From RDXT01 sp033765305 (GTDB taxonomy: Bacteria; Bacteroidota; Bacteroidia; J057), in assembly GCA_033765305.1 (NCBI GenBank), contig JANRID010000076.1, positions 1-64,000 of the forward strand: DNA of 64,000 bases. Reading direction: 5' to 3'. Every line of letters starts with the position of its first letter. Position 1 is the stretch's first letter. Under the pieces are notes generated by a model, which saw only the letters and a program-made list of their open reading frames with translations, made no database searches and was not told where the DNA came from. Shown here in pieces: positions 54,101 to 62,324 of the stretch. Made by a program: the position numbers and the translations under genes.

Positions 54101-56061
54101 GCTGGGCCCAGGCCCATTTCGCGCAGTTCAAGGCAGACGGGCTTACCGGTCTGGTCATCGACCCGGTCCAGCAGGAATGGGAGTTCAACCAGTTCGGGGC
54201 CGGCTACGAATTTTCGACCCGGCGAAACGGCGGCTTCTCCTACAGCATCAACGGCTCGCTCCAGGTGGATGTGATCCTCAACGGCTACTACCAGAACGGG
54301 GTCGCCTGGGTGATCATCGACCAGTACACCCTCAAGCCGGTGTACCGGGTGGAGACCTTCCAGGAGGTGGGCCTGGCAGCGGCGCCGCAGGAGCTCTACA
54401 AACTGCGGGATGCCATCCTGAGCGCCCGCACCGGCGACTATATCATCGTCGGCAGCCACCTCAATCCCAAGGTGCACCTGTGGCCGCAGGATGTGTTTCA
54501 GGCCCTGGCCCAGATCGGGGTGTCCGAAAACCTGCAGCTGCTCCAGGACGGCGACGCCTTCATGGTCATGGGGCGGAAGGGCTATCCCAATTCCGCGACG
54601 GAGGTTTATTCGCCCAACTTCCCGCCCAAGCTGGTAATCAGCCAATTGCTGCTGTCCACCTTCGACCGGGGCGAGATCGCCTCGCCGCGCATCGGCCCCT
54701 CGCTGGAGTGGAAGCAGCTCTTCTGGGGCTGGCGCTCCAAGGACGCCGTGGTGCAGGAGCTGGCCGAAGTGTCGGTCTTCGGCATCCGGGCAGACGGCAG
54801 CGATACCCTGCTGCGCGAAAACCTGCGGGCCGGCACGCATGACCTGAGCGGGATCGATGCATCGGTGTACCGCTACCTGCGGCTCCGCTCCGACCTGCGG
54901 GATACCATCACGCGCACGGCGCCGCAGATGGACAACTGGCATATTCTCTACACCCCGGCGCCGGATGCCGTGGTGGATCCGCTGACGAATTACAGCTTCC
55001 GCGCCGATACGGTCTATGAAGGCCAGGAGGTGAGCCTGCACATGGCCGCCCGCAACCTCGGCGGGCGCGATATGGACAGCGTGCTGGTGCGCTTCACGGT
55101 GGAGCGCGCAGACCGGACCCTCTTTGCGCTCGACAGCCTGGTGATCGCACGGCTCAGCGCCGGCGGCACGCCAGTGGAGTTCGACCTGCGGTTCTCTACC
55201 CTCGAACGCCAGCTGGAAGGGCTGACCCAGCTCATCGTGGAGGTCAATCCCGGCGGCCGGCTGCCAGAGCTGCACCTCTTCAACAACCGCTACGTACAGC
55301 CCTTCTACGTAAAGGTGGACCGCGAAAACCCGCTGCTGGATGTCACCTTCGACGGCAAGCGCATCATCGACGGCGACATCATCTCGCCCAAGCCGGAGAT
55401 TCTGGTGCAGGTCAACGACGAAAACCCCTATCTGGCCCTGAACGACTCGGCGAATTTCGAGCTGTACTTCCGCAAGGGGGTGACGGCCGCCTCGGATTTC
55501 GAGCGGATCTTCATCGCCTCCGACCCGCGGGTGCTCTGGCAGCCCGGCCAATTGCCCCAGAACAAGGCCCGGCTTTACTTCTATCCGGGCAAGGATGCCG
55601 CCCTGGAGGACGGGGAATACACGCTGCGCGTGCAGGGCCGCGACCAGAAGGGCAACGCCGCCGGCAAGGGGGAGAATTTCTACGAAATCCGCTTCCGCGT
55701 GGAAAATGCCTCCACCATCACGCAGGTGCTCAATTATCCCAACCCCTTCTCCACCTCGACCCGGTTTGTGTACACCCTCACCGGCTCCGAGCTGCCGGAG
55801 GTGTTCCAGATCCACATCTATACCATCTCGGGTAAAATGGTCAAGCTGATCGACCTCGGAGCCCTGGGCGAGGTGCGATTCGGGCGGAATATCACGGATT
55901 ATGCCTGGGATGGCACGGACGAATACGGCGACCGGCTGGCCAACGGGGTGTATCTCTACAAGGTCGTGCTGCGGATGCGGGACCGGGAGCTGGAGCTGCG
56001 CGATACCGGCGTAAACCAGTATTTCAACAACGGCTGGGGCAAAATGTACCTGATGCGCTGA
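51121..56061 (+). CDS. porU2: PorU2-type C25 (gingipain-like) peptidase, putative T9SS sortase
   Basis: A 1646-residue exported protein (signal LWPLLLGAAVLQGQ). The C25 caspase-like catalytic region is central: His642 in GVVHFFGHSTSN and Cys672 in MVAMGCYGGDF, 30 residues apart, like the gingipain dyad. It is flanked by Ig-like domains (about 900-1500) and a C-terminal FlgD-like domain (YPNPFSTSTRFVYTLTGS to GVYLYKVVLRMRD). The length and the PorV-like gene 3 bp upstream match what is annotated in other Bacteroidota as the putative sortase PorU2. Sortase activity is inferred. A transcript hairpin follows at 56086-56111. Confidence 0.88.
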   Translation: MSRLLKWCLWPLLLGAAVLQGQPFDYGNDWYRNLPGRTFVKLAVDQDGIYRVSLADLQAAGHDLSTVDARTLRLFYRGREVPLFVQRSGTALIYFEFLGLRNDGRVDSLMYRDPISGIHRPDLQPSKYFSLFTDESAYFLTWGGTPSGNRFFSVFDPTYSLYTPEPHLRVRSLREYLPGDPQAEYVYGGGGPYDAFYTLNSDFVTGEGYVGPDFAPGSPTTVRIRTPFAANTANPVRVEMRVFGRSNTPHLLRVVMNGNTGSPLLDTSYVSNNTQIYIKTYTREVTPASALTANTDLTFSSLRNGTDNNHVCWAAISYDRLPNLGGDSTLWIRGWNKASPAFIRLEQVRGQDTVMVYDFANRIRYKGLITASGTSRTASVIVQGAANARDLLVVTDRAIRKPRIAAHALSELHNPAAGAEYLIIANRALSASAEAYAQYRDTATVTPVSSVRVVYTDQIYDEFGYGSVTPWAIKRFCKYAFDFWQVKPRYVLLWGKGVINTRQFGNLAHVPTFGYPATDYEYVSHFDETTNNLDPEAAIGRVNLYGNEEGFNYLRKVDEYEHSEWQGWMKEGVFLGGGATEGEQNSISSAFSYMLDIYEGAPLGGQPHYFQKNSASIVIDPTTASYHDEISNGVGVVHFFGHSTSNILDISIRQPFEYTNWHRYPFMVAMGCYGGDFTEFESFGERWVKQPDRGAIGYLANSSAGYLVPLKDYGQVMYNYLVRELPGREIGIVIRETFQKYTDSLSGIMYRNHSRQLNLQGDPAVKLKAPQRPDLEITQSGVFFTPEGFTALDDSVKINLVVSNYGQVTADSFAISVRQTLPSGDLYSHPLARFPMVKYRDTLSFFLQNPVGAAATGLNYFEVWVDAEEVLDEYSETNNRVTVSRQIQGNVPAILYPSQFAIVGESRIQLKASTFFMTRDAEVGYIFEMDTTDRFDSPFRLNSGVVYGTAQLVAWEPPVTLTDSTVYFWRVRLSEVSPAAWSSASFKYILDREGWAQAHFAQFKADGLTGLVIDPVQQEWEFNQFGAGYEFSTRRNGGFSYSINGSLQVDVILNGYYQNGVAWVIIDQYTLKPVYRVETFQEVGLAAAPQELYKLRDAILSARTGDYIIVGSHLNPKVHLWPQDVFQALAQIGVSENLQLLQDGDAFMVMGRKGYPNSATEVYSPNFPPKLVISQLLLSTFDRGEIASPRIGPSLEWKQLFWGWRSKDAVVQELAEVSVFGIRADGSDTLLRENLRAGTHDLSGIDASVYRYLRLRSDLRDTITRTAPQMDNWHILYTPAPDAVVDPLTNYSFRADTVYEGQEVSLHMAARNLGGRDMDSVLVRFTVERADRTLFALDSLVIARLSAGGTPVEFDLRFSTLERQLEGLTQLIVEVNPGGRLPELHLFNNRYVQPFYVKVDRENPLLDVTFDGKRIIDGDIISPKPEILVQVNDENPYLALNDSANFELYFRKGVTAASDFERIFIASDPRVLWQPGQLPQNKARLYFYPGKDAALEDGEYTLRVQGRDQKGNAAGKGENFYEIRFRVENASTITQVLNYPNPFSTSTRFVYTLTGSELPEVFQIHIYTISGKMVKLIDLGALGEVRFGRNITDYAWDGTDEYGDRLANGVYLYKVVLRMRDRELELRDTGVNQYFNNGWGKMYLMR

Positions 56062-56085
56062 TCCGGGCGGACCGGAAGCGCGTGC

Positions 56086-56111
56086 GACTGCCGGGCCTGC
56101 GCCCGGCAGTC
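56086..56111 (+). terminator. Hairpin after the PorU2-like gene
   Basis: GACTGCCGGGC (56086-56096), loop CTGC, GCCCGGCAGTC (56101-56111), a perfect 11-bp stem 24 bp after the stop. It covers the alternative glycosyltransferase start at 56082, which argues against that start. Confidence 0.65.
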
Positions 56112-56124
56112 TGCGTTTGGGAGG

Positions 56125-56156
56125 TTGCGCAGGCAATCCGGATTCCTGTATATTTC
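56125..56156 (+). promoter_or_regulatory. Promoter of the glycosyltransferase-DUF547 pair
   Basis: TTG (56125-56127), 21-nt spacer, TATATTTC (56149-56156), one base from TAnnTTTG. The expected start near 56163 is downstream of the ATG at 56082 and upstream of the GTG at 56184. Confidence 0.5.
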
Positions 56157-56183
56157 GTATGTATACCGTCAATCCGATGCCTT

Positions 56184-56888
56184 GTGAAGCTTTCCATCGT
56201 CATTCCTGCACTGAATGAGGCGCCGCACATCGGCCCGCTCGTGCATCACCTGCGCCGGCACGGCGGGCAGGCATTGGAAGAGATCCTGGTAGCCGACGGC
56301 GGCAGCGAAGACGCGACCCGCGAGGAAGCGGCAGCGGCGGGCGCGCAGGTGCTCCGCTGCCCGCAGCCGGGCAGGGCCCGGCAGATGAACCTCGGCGCCC
56401 GCAGCGCCCGGGGCGATATGCTCTACTTCGTGCACGCCGATACGCTGCCGCCTGCCAGCTATGTGCGCGACATCCGGCAGGCCTTCGCCGCCGGCCACGA
56501 GATGGGCTGCTACCGCTCGCGCTACGACTCCGGGATTTTTCTGCTGAAAATCAACGCGTTCTTCACCCGTTTCCCCTTCCTCTGGTGTCAGGGCGGCGAC
56601 AAAACCTTGTATATCCCGCGTACGACCTTTGAGCGGCTGGGCGGATACGACGAGCGCTACTGCGTCATGGAGGAATACGAGTGGTACGAACGCGCCGCCG
56701 CATCCGGCATCCGGCTGCATATCATGCCCGGCGAAGTGCTGATCTCGGCCCGCAAGTACGAGCAGCGCAGCTGGCTGCAGGTGCAGCGGGCCAATTACAC
56801 GGCTTTTTCCCTCTACCGCCGGGGCGCAGCGCCGGAGCAGATCCGCGACACCTACCAGCGCCTGCTAGCCCCCCGGACTTCACCCTGA
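56184..56888 (+). CDS. TIGR04283-type family 2 glycosyltransferase
   Basis: A 234-residue GT2-family enzyme. The N-terminal nucleotide-sugar fold shows KLSIVIPALNEAPHIGPLV, ILVADGGSEDATREEA, GRARQMNLGARSARGDMLYF and the metal-binding FVHADT. The later GGDKTLYIPRTTFERLGGY and MEEYEWYERA blocks match the family annotated as arsenosugar biosynthesis glycosyltransferases (TIGR04283). The start is GTG at 56184 (VKLSIVIPAL), supported by the promoter and by the fold beginning there. A membrane anchor is not evident. DUF547 follows after 13 bp. The arsenosugar role is a family label only; no arsenic gene is present in the window. Confidence 0.88.
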   Translation: MKLSIVIPALNEAPHIGPLVHHLRRHGGQALEEILVADGGSEDATREEAAAAGAQVLRCPQPGRARQMNLGARSARGDMLYFVHADTLPPASYVRDIRQAFAAGHEMGCYRSRYDSGIFLLKINAFFTRFPFLWCQGGDKTLYIPRTTFERLGGYDERYCVMEEYEWYERAAASGIRLHIMPGEVLISARKYEQRSWLQVQRANYTAFSLYRRGAAPEQIRDTYQRLLAPRTSP

Positions 56889-56901
56889 ATATCAATCCTG
56901 T

Positions 56902-57690
56902 ATGAAACGTTTTGCCTGGATTGCCCTCGCCCTGCCGGTGGTGCTGCTCACCTGGTTTACCTGCTCCAACTGCCGCGCCATCCGCAATACCGCCGGCAGC
57001 TCCCAGCCCGTCTCGCATGAGATCTGGGACGCGCTGCTCAAGCGCCACGTGGACGCGGACGGCTTTGTGGATTACCCCGGCATGATCCGCGACTCCGCCG
57101 AGCTGAACCGCTACCTCGCCGTGCTCGAAAGCGCCCATCCCAACGACCGCAACTGGTCCCGCGAGGCGCAGATGGCGTATTGGATCAATGCGTACAATGC
57201 CTACACGGTGCAGCTCATCATCCGCCATTACCCGGTGGCGAGCATCAAGGACATCAAGCGCGGCCTGCCCTTCGTCAATACCGTCTGGGACGTGCCGTTT
57301 ATCCGCATCGAATCCTACACCTACGACCTGAACAACATCGAGCACAACATCCTGCGGCCCGTATTCCAGGATGCGCGGGTGCATGCCGCCATCAACTGCG
57401 CCTCCTATTCCTGCCCGAAGCTCCGGGCGGAGGCCTTTGTGGCCGAGCGGCTGGATGCGCAGCTCGACGACGCGATGCGCACCTTCGTCAATGATCCGCT
57501 CCGCAACCGGATCAGCGCCGAACGGGCGGAGATCTCGGAGATCTTCAAGTGGTTCAGCGGCGATTTTCAGCGCGATGCCGGCTCGGTACGCGCCTTTGTG
57601 AGCCGCTATGCCGCCGCACCGCCCGCCGAAGGCGTGGAGCTGGCCTACCTCGACTACGACTGGCGGCTCAACGGGCAGCAGCCCCGCTGA
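56902..57690 (+). CDS. DUF547 domain protein, probably exported
   Basis: A 262-residue DUF547 protein. An N-terminal hydrophobic stretch (FAWIALALPVVLLTWFTCSN) may be a signal anchor or lipoprotein signal (FTC). The domain core is visible in KRHVDADGFVDYPGMI, WINAYNAYTVQLIIRHYP, SYTYDLNNIEHNILRPVF and HAAINCASYSCPKLR, with the two conserved Cys of the CxSxSCP-type motif. Distant relation to thioester or transglutaminase-like folds has been suggested for DUF547 (recalled). Placement 13 bp after the GT2 gene implies co-transcription; such pairs occur elsewhere in bacteria. Confidence 0.92.
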   Translation: MKRFAWIALALPVVLLTWFTCSNCRAIRNTAGSSQPVSHEIWDALLKRHVDADGFVDYPGMIRDSAELNRYLAVLESAHPNDRNWSREAQMAYWINAYNAYTVQLIIRHYPVASIKDIKRGLPFVNTVWDVPFIRIESYTYDLNNIEHNILRPVFQDARVHAAINCASYSCPKLRAEAFVAERLDAQLDDAMRTFVNDPLRNRISAERAEISEIFKWFSGDFQRDAGSVRAFVSRYAAAPPAEGVELAYLDYDWRLNGQQPR

Positions 57691-57767
57691 TCATTCCGCA
57701 TCGGCATGCAGCGGATGGGGGCACGGCTGCGTCTGGGAAGAAACCGGGCATCTAACTCCCATTCCGC

Positions 57768-58526
57768 ATGAAATCTGCTGTTACCTTTCTGCTTGCGCTG
57801 TGCCTGCACCTGACCGCTGCGGCCTGTTCCATCATCTACCTGCCCTTCTGCAAGGTCGGCGAATGGAATCCCGAGCACGCGCTCCTGCGCGGCACGGTGC
57901 TGAGCCACCATCCGGACTATATCGAGCTGCAGCTGGAGGAGGTGTGGAGGGGCGAAGAAACGCGGCCCGTGGTCCGCATCTGGAACCGCCAGTCCTGGGA
58001 CTGCAACGGCCTGCCCTTCGACGGCCGCGCCGACCGCATCGGCGCTGTGGGCCAGCGCGTCTGGGTCTTCAGCGAACAGGTGGACAGCGTCGCCTACGGC
58101 TGGGAGACTGTGGGCGATTATTATGCCGGATACGACTATGTGACCGCCTACTACGCCCGCGAAGACCAGGGCCAGATCACCGTGGTGCTCGACGATGAAT
58201 TTCCCGGCGAGCCGCAGACCCTGTCCGTTGCGTCCTTCGAGAACCGCCTGCGGCAGTGCGTGCCGGATCTCCGCGAGACCCCGCAGCCCATCGCGGCCGC
58301 CAAAGCAGGCTATGATGCCTCGAATCAGCGGATTAACCTGATTTTCACCTCTGCTGCGGTACCGGTCTCCATGACCCTGTACGACATGCAGGGCCGGCAG
58401 GCCGTTCCGGATCTGGCGCCGGCAGAGCTTGCCGGCATCAGCACCGCCGGGCTGGCCCGCGGCCTGTATGTGGTCCGTTTCCGCTATGAAGGCTACGAAC
58501 AGGTGCAGAAAGTCCTGGTCTATTGA
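57768..58526 (+). CDS. Small secreted protein with T9SS type-A-like C-terminus
   Basis: A 252-residue secreted protein. Signal peptide SAVTFLLALCLHLTAAACS; Cys pairs in CSIIYLPFCKVGEW and WDCNGLPF. The middle is Tyr/Trp-rich beta sequence. The last 75 residues (NLIFTSAAVPVSMTLYDMQG to YEQVQKVLVY) have the pattern of a T9SS type-A signal, including GLARGLYVVRFRYEG near the end. Function unknown. It follows the DUF547 gene by 77 bp. Confidence 0.75.
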   Translation: MKSAVTFLLALCLHLTAAACSIIYLPFCKVGEWNPEHALLRGTVLSHHPDYIELQLEEVWRGEETRPVVRIWNRQSWDCNGLPFDGRADRIGAVGQRVWVFSEQVDSVAYGWETVGDYYAGYDYVTAYYAREDQGQITVVLDDEFPGEPQTLSVASFENRLRQCVPDLRETPQPIAAAKAGYDASNQRINLIFTSAAVPVSMTLYDMQGRQAVPDLAPAELAGISTAGLARGLYVVRFRYEGYEQVQKVLVY

Positions 58527-58613
58527 GCAGACGTGGGGGATGACTGAGCAAGCGGTTTGGCATTCAGGCGCTGCGGTTGCAAGTTGCAGGCAATCTCTCC
58601 TGAATCCTGTGCC

Positions 58614-59201
58614 ATGAATACCCGAATGACCTTGCCGCTTGCCTTCGCCGTCCTGTCGCTGGCCGCCTGCAAACCCGATCCGGTGACCCCGGAGCCGCGG
58701 GTAGACCCGCCGCTGGTCCTGCTCAGCTATGACGCATCCAACCAGAGCGCGCCGCTGCTGCCCGGCGGGTCCTACGAGGGCGCCATCCGGCTCTCCGCGC
58801 TGCGGCTTTCGCCCTTCGCCGGCGGCACGCTGCAGGATGTCTATGTGTACATCCAGGATCTGCCGGCCTCCGCCACGCTGAAAATCTACCGGGGCGCAGT
58901 TGCCGGCACGCCCGGCGAACTGGTGTACAGCGAGCCCGTATTCGAGGAGCTGACTGCCAATTCCTGGAACCAGCATGTCCTGAAGCGGACGGTGGTGCTG
59001 GAGGACAATACGGAGTACTGGATTGCTTTCAGCTTCGCGCACAGCCGCCCGCAGTCGGTGCTCGGCTGCGATCCGGGGCCCGCCAGCGTGGATGGCGACT
59101 GGATGTTCGACGGCGCCGACGGGCAGTGGCGCCCGCTCGTGCTGCGCACCTCCGGCCAGATCGACATCAACTGGAACATCCGCGCAGTCGTGAATCCCTG
59201 A
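58614..59201 (+). CDS. Small lipoprotein of unknown function
   Basis: A 195-residue predicted lipoprotein (lipobox LAAC in AVLSLAACKPDP). After a Pro-rich linker there is a beta-sandwich sequence (LQDVYVYIQDLPASATLKIY, TEYWIAFSFAHSRP, GQIDINWNIRAVV) similar in style to carbohydrate-binding or galactose-binding-like domains, without a firm family match. The start at 58614 (MNTRMTLP) is the first that gives a lipoprotein signal. Gap of 87 bp to the preceding gene. Confidence 0.75.
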   Translation: MNTRMTLPLAFAVLSLAACKPDPVTPEPRVDPPLVLLSYDASNQSAPLLPGGSYEGAIRLSALRLSPFAGGTLQDVYVYIQDLPASATLKIYRGAVAGTPGELVYSEPVFEELTANSWNQHVLKRTVVLEDNTEYWIAFSFAHSRPQSVLGCDPGPASVDGDWMFDGADGQWRPLVLRTSGQIDINWNIRAVVNP

Positions 59202-59280
59202 GGGTGCGGAAGCAGGCCCGGAAACACGGGGGGATTGCAGAAAAAATTGCTTTTTGCATCCATACCCCTGTACCCGGACG

Positions 59281-61254
59281 ATGCGAATCCTGCGAATCCT
59301 GATCTGCTGCGCCGGCTGCCTGCTGGCAGCCTCCGCGCTCCGCGCCCAGCCCGAAGTGATGGCCTGGGGCAATCTCACCGGCTTCCGCCAGGAAGGGCAG
59401 CTGCTGCGCTTTGGAACCCGCTACCTGACGGTATCGCCGCGCAGCGGCGATACGCTGTTCACCGGAAAAGAACTCCAGCGCCCCCGCTACCGCCGCGAAG
59501 GGCCGCTCCAGATCACGGATACGCGACTGGGCGCCTGGCAGATCCGGCAGACCGTGCAGGCGGACGGGATGGACCGCGCAGCGGTGCAGGCGGAGCTGAC
59601 GGCCTTGCAGGACAGCGCCCCGGCCCTTTGGTGGCAGTGGCTGCTGCCGAAGGCAGACTTCGACCGCTACGATGTGCAGCTGACCGATGCAGCCGGGCAA
59701 ATCATCCCGCAGCCGCCCGGCTCGGAGTGGATGGGCCTCACCGGCGGCATGGCCAGCGGCGTGGCCGTCTCGTCGGCCTCGCGGGCTGTCTCGGTCCGCT
59801 TCGGGGCGCCGATGCAGGTCGAGCTGCGCCGCCCCGCCGATACCACGCTCATCCTGGACCTCCGCATCCGGCTCAGCGCCGGCGCAGCGGATTCCGGCAT
59901 GCAGGCCGGCAGCAGGTTTCAGCTGGAAATAGCCGGGCAGACGGACCGCCGTCCGCTGCATCTGACCCTGAACCCGGCGCAGCCGGGGCGGGCATTCGAC
60001 GGGCTGGGCGGCAATTTCCGCATCCAGAATCCGCCGGCCGATTCCGTGGTGATCGAATACTGCCTGCGCAACCTGCGGGTGGCCTGGGGGCGGGTAGAGC
60101 TGCCCTGGCAGCACTGGCACCCCGACGAGGCCGTGGACCCGCTGGCCGAGGCACGCGCAGGGCGCCTGCATCCGCGCGTGCGCATGGCGATGGAAATGGC
60201 GCAGCGGCTTCACCAGCAGGGCATTCCCCTGATGATCGCCATCTGGTTTCCGCCGCAGTGGGCCGTGGAAGGCCCTGTCCGCCGCCAGCGTGCCCCCGGC
60301 GATCCCTGGGGCAACGCCCTGAACCCGCAGAAAACAGAAGCCGTCTACGCCTCGATTACCGCCTATCTCCGCTTCCTGCGGGAAGCCTACGGCGCCGAAA
60401 TTGCGCAGTTTTCCTTCAACGAATCCGACCTCGGCATCGATGTGCGGCAGACGCCGGAGGAGCACCGCAGCCTGATCCGGGGGCTGGGCGCGTATATGGA
60501 GGCAAATGGATTCAATACGAAGCTCCTGCTGGGGGACAATTCGGATGCCAATACCTACCGCTTCATCGAGCCGGCCCTGCGCGACCCGGAAGCGCACCGC
60601 TACATCGGCGCGGTGTCGTTCCACTCATGGCGGGGCTGGAGCTATGACACCCTGAGCAACTGGGCCCGCGCCGCAGAACAGCTCGGCGTGCCGCTGGTGG
60701 TAGGGGAGGGGAGCATCGACGCGGCGGCCTGGCAGTACCCGGACATTTTTGCCGAGCAGTCGTACGCCCTCGAAGAGATCGGCCTGTATGTGCGGATCCT
60801 GCGGATCTGCCAGCCGCAGACCATTCTGCAGTGGCAGCTGACCTCCGACTACTCGCCGCTGGCCGGCGGCGGCATCTACGGCAAACGCGACACGGCCCTG
60901 TATCCGCTGCGCCGCTTCTGGCAGCTGCGGCAGCTTTCCGCCACGCCGCCGGGATTCGTGTCGGTGCCGGCGGCGGGCGATACGGCCTTCGTGGAGGCTG
61001 CGGCGCTGATGCGCCCGGACGGCCGGGAGGCGGTGCTGCATCTGGTGAACCACGGCGGAGTGCGGCAGACGCAGATCAGCGGGATCCCGCCCAATGTAAA
61101 GCGGCTGCGCGTCGTCGTGACGGACGCAGCGCGCAGCATGGAGCAGACCGGCTGGCTCAAGGTGCGCAAGGGCAGCACCGGCCTGGAGCTGCCGGCGGCC
61201 TCCTTCGTGACTTTATTCCCCAAATCCTGGAACGCCGAATCCGCCATTCCATGA
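59281..61254 (+). CDS. GH30-like secreted glycoside hydrolase
   Basis: A 657-residue exported protein (signal LICCAGCLLAASALRAQ). The N-terminal half is beta-rich. The C-terminal TIM barrel shows FDGLGGNFRIQNPP near its start, IAIWFPPQWAVEG, the acid/base pair Asn380-Glu381 in FSFNESDLGID, SFHSWRGW, and a candidate nucleophile Glu476 in VVGEGSIDAAAW, 95 residues later. This layout fits clan GH-A and most resembles GH30. The sugar substrate is not known. Start 59281 gives the signal peptide; ATG at 59254 is also in frame. The stop overlaps the kptA start (ATGA). Confidence 0.8.
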   Translation: MRILRILICCAGCLLAASALRAQPEVMAWGNLTGFRQEGQLLRFGTRYLTVSPRSGDTLFTGKELQRPRYRREGPLQITDTRLGAWQIRQTVQADGMDRAAVQAELTALQDSAPALWWQWLLPKADFDRYDVQLTDAAGQIIPQPPGSEWMGLTGGMASGVAVSSASRAVSVRFGAPMQVELRRPADTTLILDLRIRLSAGAADSGMQAGSRFQLEIAGQTDRRPLHLTLNPAQPGRAFDGLGGNFRIQNPPADSVVIEYCLRNLRVAWGRVELPWQHWHPDEAVDPLAEARAGRLHPRVRMAMEMAQRLHQQGIPLMIAIWFPPQWAVEGPVRRQRAPGDPWGNALNPQKTEAVYASITAYLRFLREAYGAEIAQFSFNESDLGIDVRQTPEEHRSLIRGLGAYMEANGFNTKLLLGDNSDANTYRFIEPALRDPEAHRYIGAVSFHSWRGWSYDTLSNWARAAEQLGVPLVVGEGSIDAAAWQYPDIFAEQSYALEEIGLYVRILRICQPQTILQWQLTSDYSPLAGGGIYGKRDTALYPLRRFWQLRQLSATPPGFVSVPAAGDTAFVEAAALMRPDGREAVLHLVNHGGVRQTQISGIPPNVKRLRVVVTDAARSMEQTGWLKVRKGSTGLELPAASFVTLFPKSWNAESAIP

Positions 61255-61802
61255 AATCCGAACAGCAACTGCTCAAGCTCAGCAAATTCCTGAGCACGGT
61301 GCTTCGGCACAAGCCGGAGCGGATCGGCATCGTACTGGATGCGCAGGGGTGGACCCCGGTGGAGGACCTGCTGCTGCGGGCGAATGCCGCAGGGGTGGAA
61401 CTGGACCGCGCGGCGCTGGAGGAGGTCATCGCCTGGAACAACAAGCAGCGCTTCGCGCTGGACGAGTCCGGCACGCGGATCCGCGCCAGCCAGGGGCACT
61501 CGGTGCCGGTATCGCTGGGCTACGCGCCGCAGAAGCCGCCGGATACGCTGTATCACGGCACCAGCCGGGCAGCGGCGGATTCGATTCTGCGCAGCGGCAT
61601 CGAAAAGCGCCGCCGGCATCAGGTGCATCTCAGCCGGGACGAAGCGACGGCCATCAGCGTAGGCCGGCGGCATGGCCCGCCGGTGGTGCTGGCCGTCGAT
61701 GCCGCCCGCATGCATGCGGACGGGTATCTGTTTTACTGCTCGGCCAACGGCGTCTGGCTGACCGATGCCGTCCCGGCAGCATATGTGCGGATTGCGGAGT
61801 GA
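61251..61802 (+). CDS. kptA: RNA 2'-phosphotransferase (KptA/Tpt1 family)
   Basis: A 183-residue cytoplasmic enzyme that transfers an RNA 2'-phosphate to NAD. Conserved residues are present: Arg19-His20 in STVLRHKPERIG, Arg67 in NNKQRFALD, YHGTSRAAAD and RRHQVHLSRDEATA, then VGRRHGPPVVLAVDA. The family role in eukaryotes is the last step of tRNA splicing; bacterial substrates are poorly known. It overlaps the GH30-like gene by ATGA and is convergent with the next gene (12 bp gap). Confidence 0.96.
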   Translation: MKSEQQLLKLSKFLSTVLRHKPERIGIVLDAQGWTPVEDLLLRANAAGVELDRAALEEVIAWNNKQRFALDESGTRIRASQGHSVPVSLGYAPQKPPDTLYHGTSRAAADSILRSGIEKRRRHQVHLSRDEATAISVGRRHGPPVVLAVDAARMHADGYLFYCSANGVWLTDAVPAAYVRIAE

Positions 61803-61814
61803 GCGGGTGCCGTC

Positions 61815-62324
61815 TCACCGCCGCTCCAGCCCGATTCCCAGCGCAAATCCGCCCAGGTGATGCAGGGTGCGGCCAGCTGGATCGTACCAGGGCGTGTAGG
61901 CCAGCCGCAGCATGATGCCGCCGTGCCGCACCGGGTGGATCCGGACCCCGGCAATGCCTGTAATCAAGGTCTGCACCCCGGTTTCGAGCACCCGGCTGTC
62001 GAAGCGGAAGGCGGTGCCGCCGCCCAGCTCGCCGAATACCTGGCCCTTGCCGGCAAATGCACTGAAGGTAATGGGTACTCCAAATTCCACCCGCCGGTCT
62101 CCGGCGGGGAAGGCCGAGCCGCCGATGCGCGCGCTCGCGCCGAAGTATTCCGTGGACACAAACAGCTGCTCGTAGTTGAGGCTGTAGCGGATGCCGTTTC
62201 CGAATGCTTCAAGGTACAGCACGTCGGAAACCAGATAACTGTGGTAGCGCGGGGTGAGAAACTGCCCCCAAAGCGGGGATACCAGACACAGAAGCAGGGC
62301 GGGAGCAAGGAACCGTTTCAGCAT
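61815..62324 (-). CDS. Predicted outer-membrane beta-barrel protein
   Basis: A 169-residue protein with signal peptide (LAPALLLCLVSPLWGQ). The mature part is made of alternating strand-like runs (YSLNYEQLFVSTEYFGASAR, ITFSAFAGKGQVFGELGGGT, HHLGGFALGIGLERR). No family recognised. The gene is convergent with kptA and divergent from the truncated secreted gene. Confidence 0.75.
   Translation of the reverse strand: MLKRFLAPALLLCLVSPLWGQFLTPRYHSYLVSDVLYLEAFGNGIRYSLNYEQLFVSTEYFGASARIGGSAFPAGDRRVEFGVPITFSAFAGKGQVFGELGGGTAFRFDSRVLETGVQTLITGIAGVRIHPVRHGGIMLRLAYTPWYDPAGRTLHHLGGFALGIGLERR

Noticed and set aside
51145..56172. A 1675-codon minus-strand open frame opposite the PorU2-like gene
   Set aside because: It is a shadow of codon bias in a GC-rich gene: the coding frame seldom uses codons whose reverse complements are stops. 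The plus frame has signal peptide and catalytic motifs; the minus frame has none.
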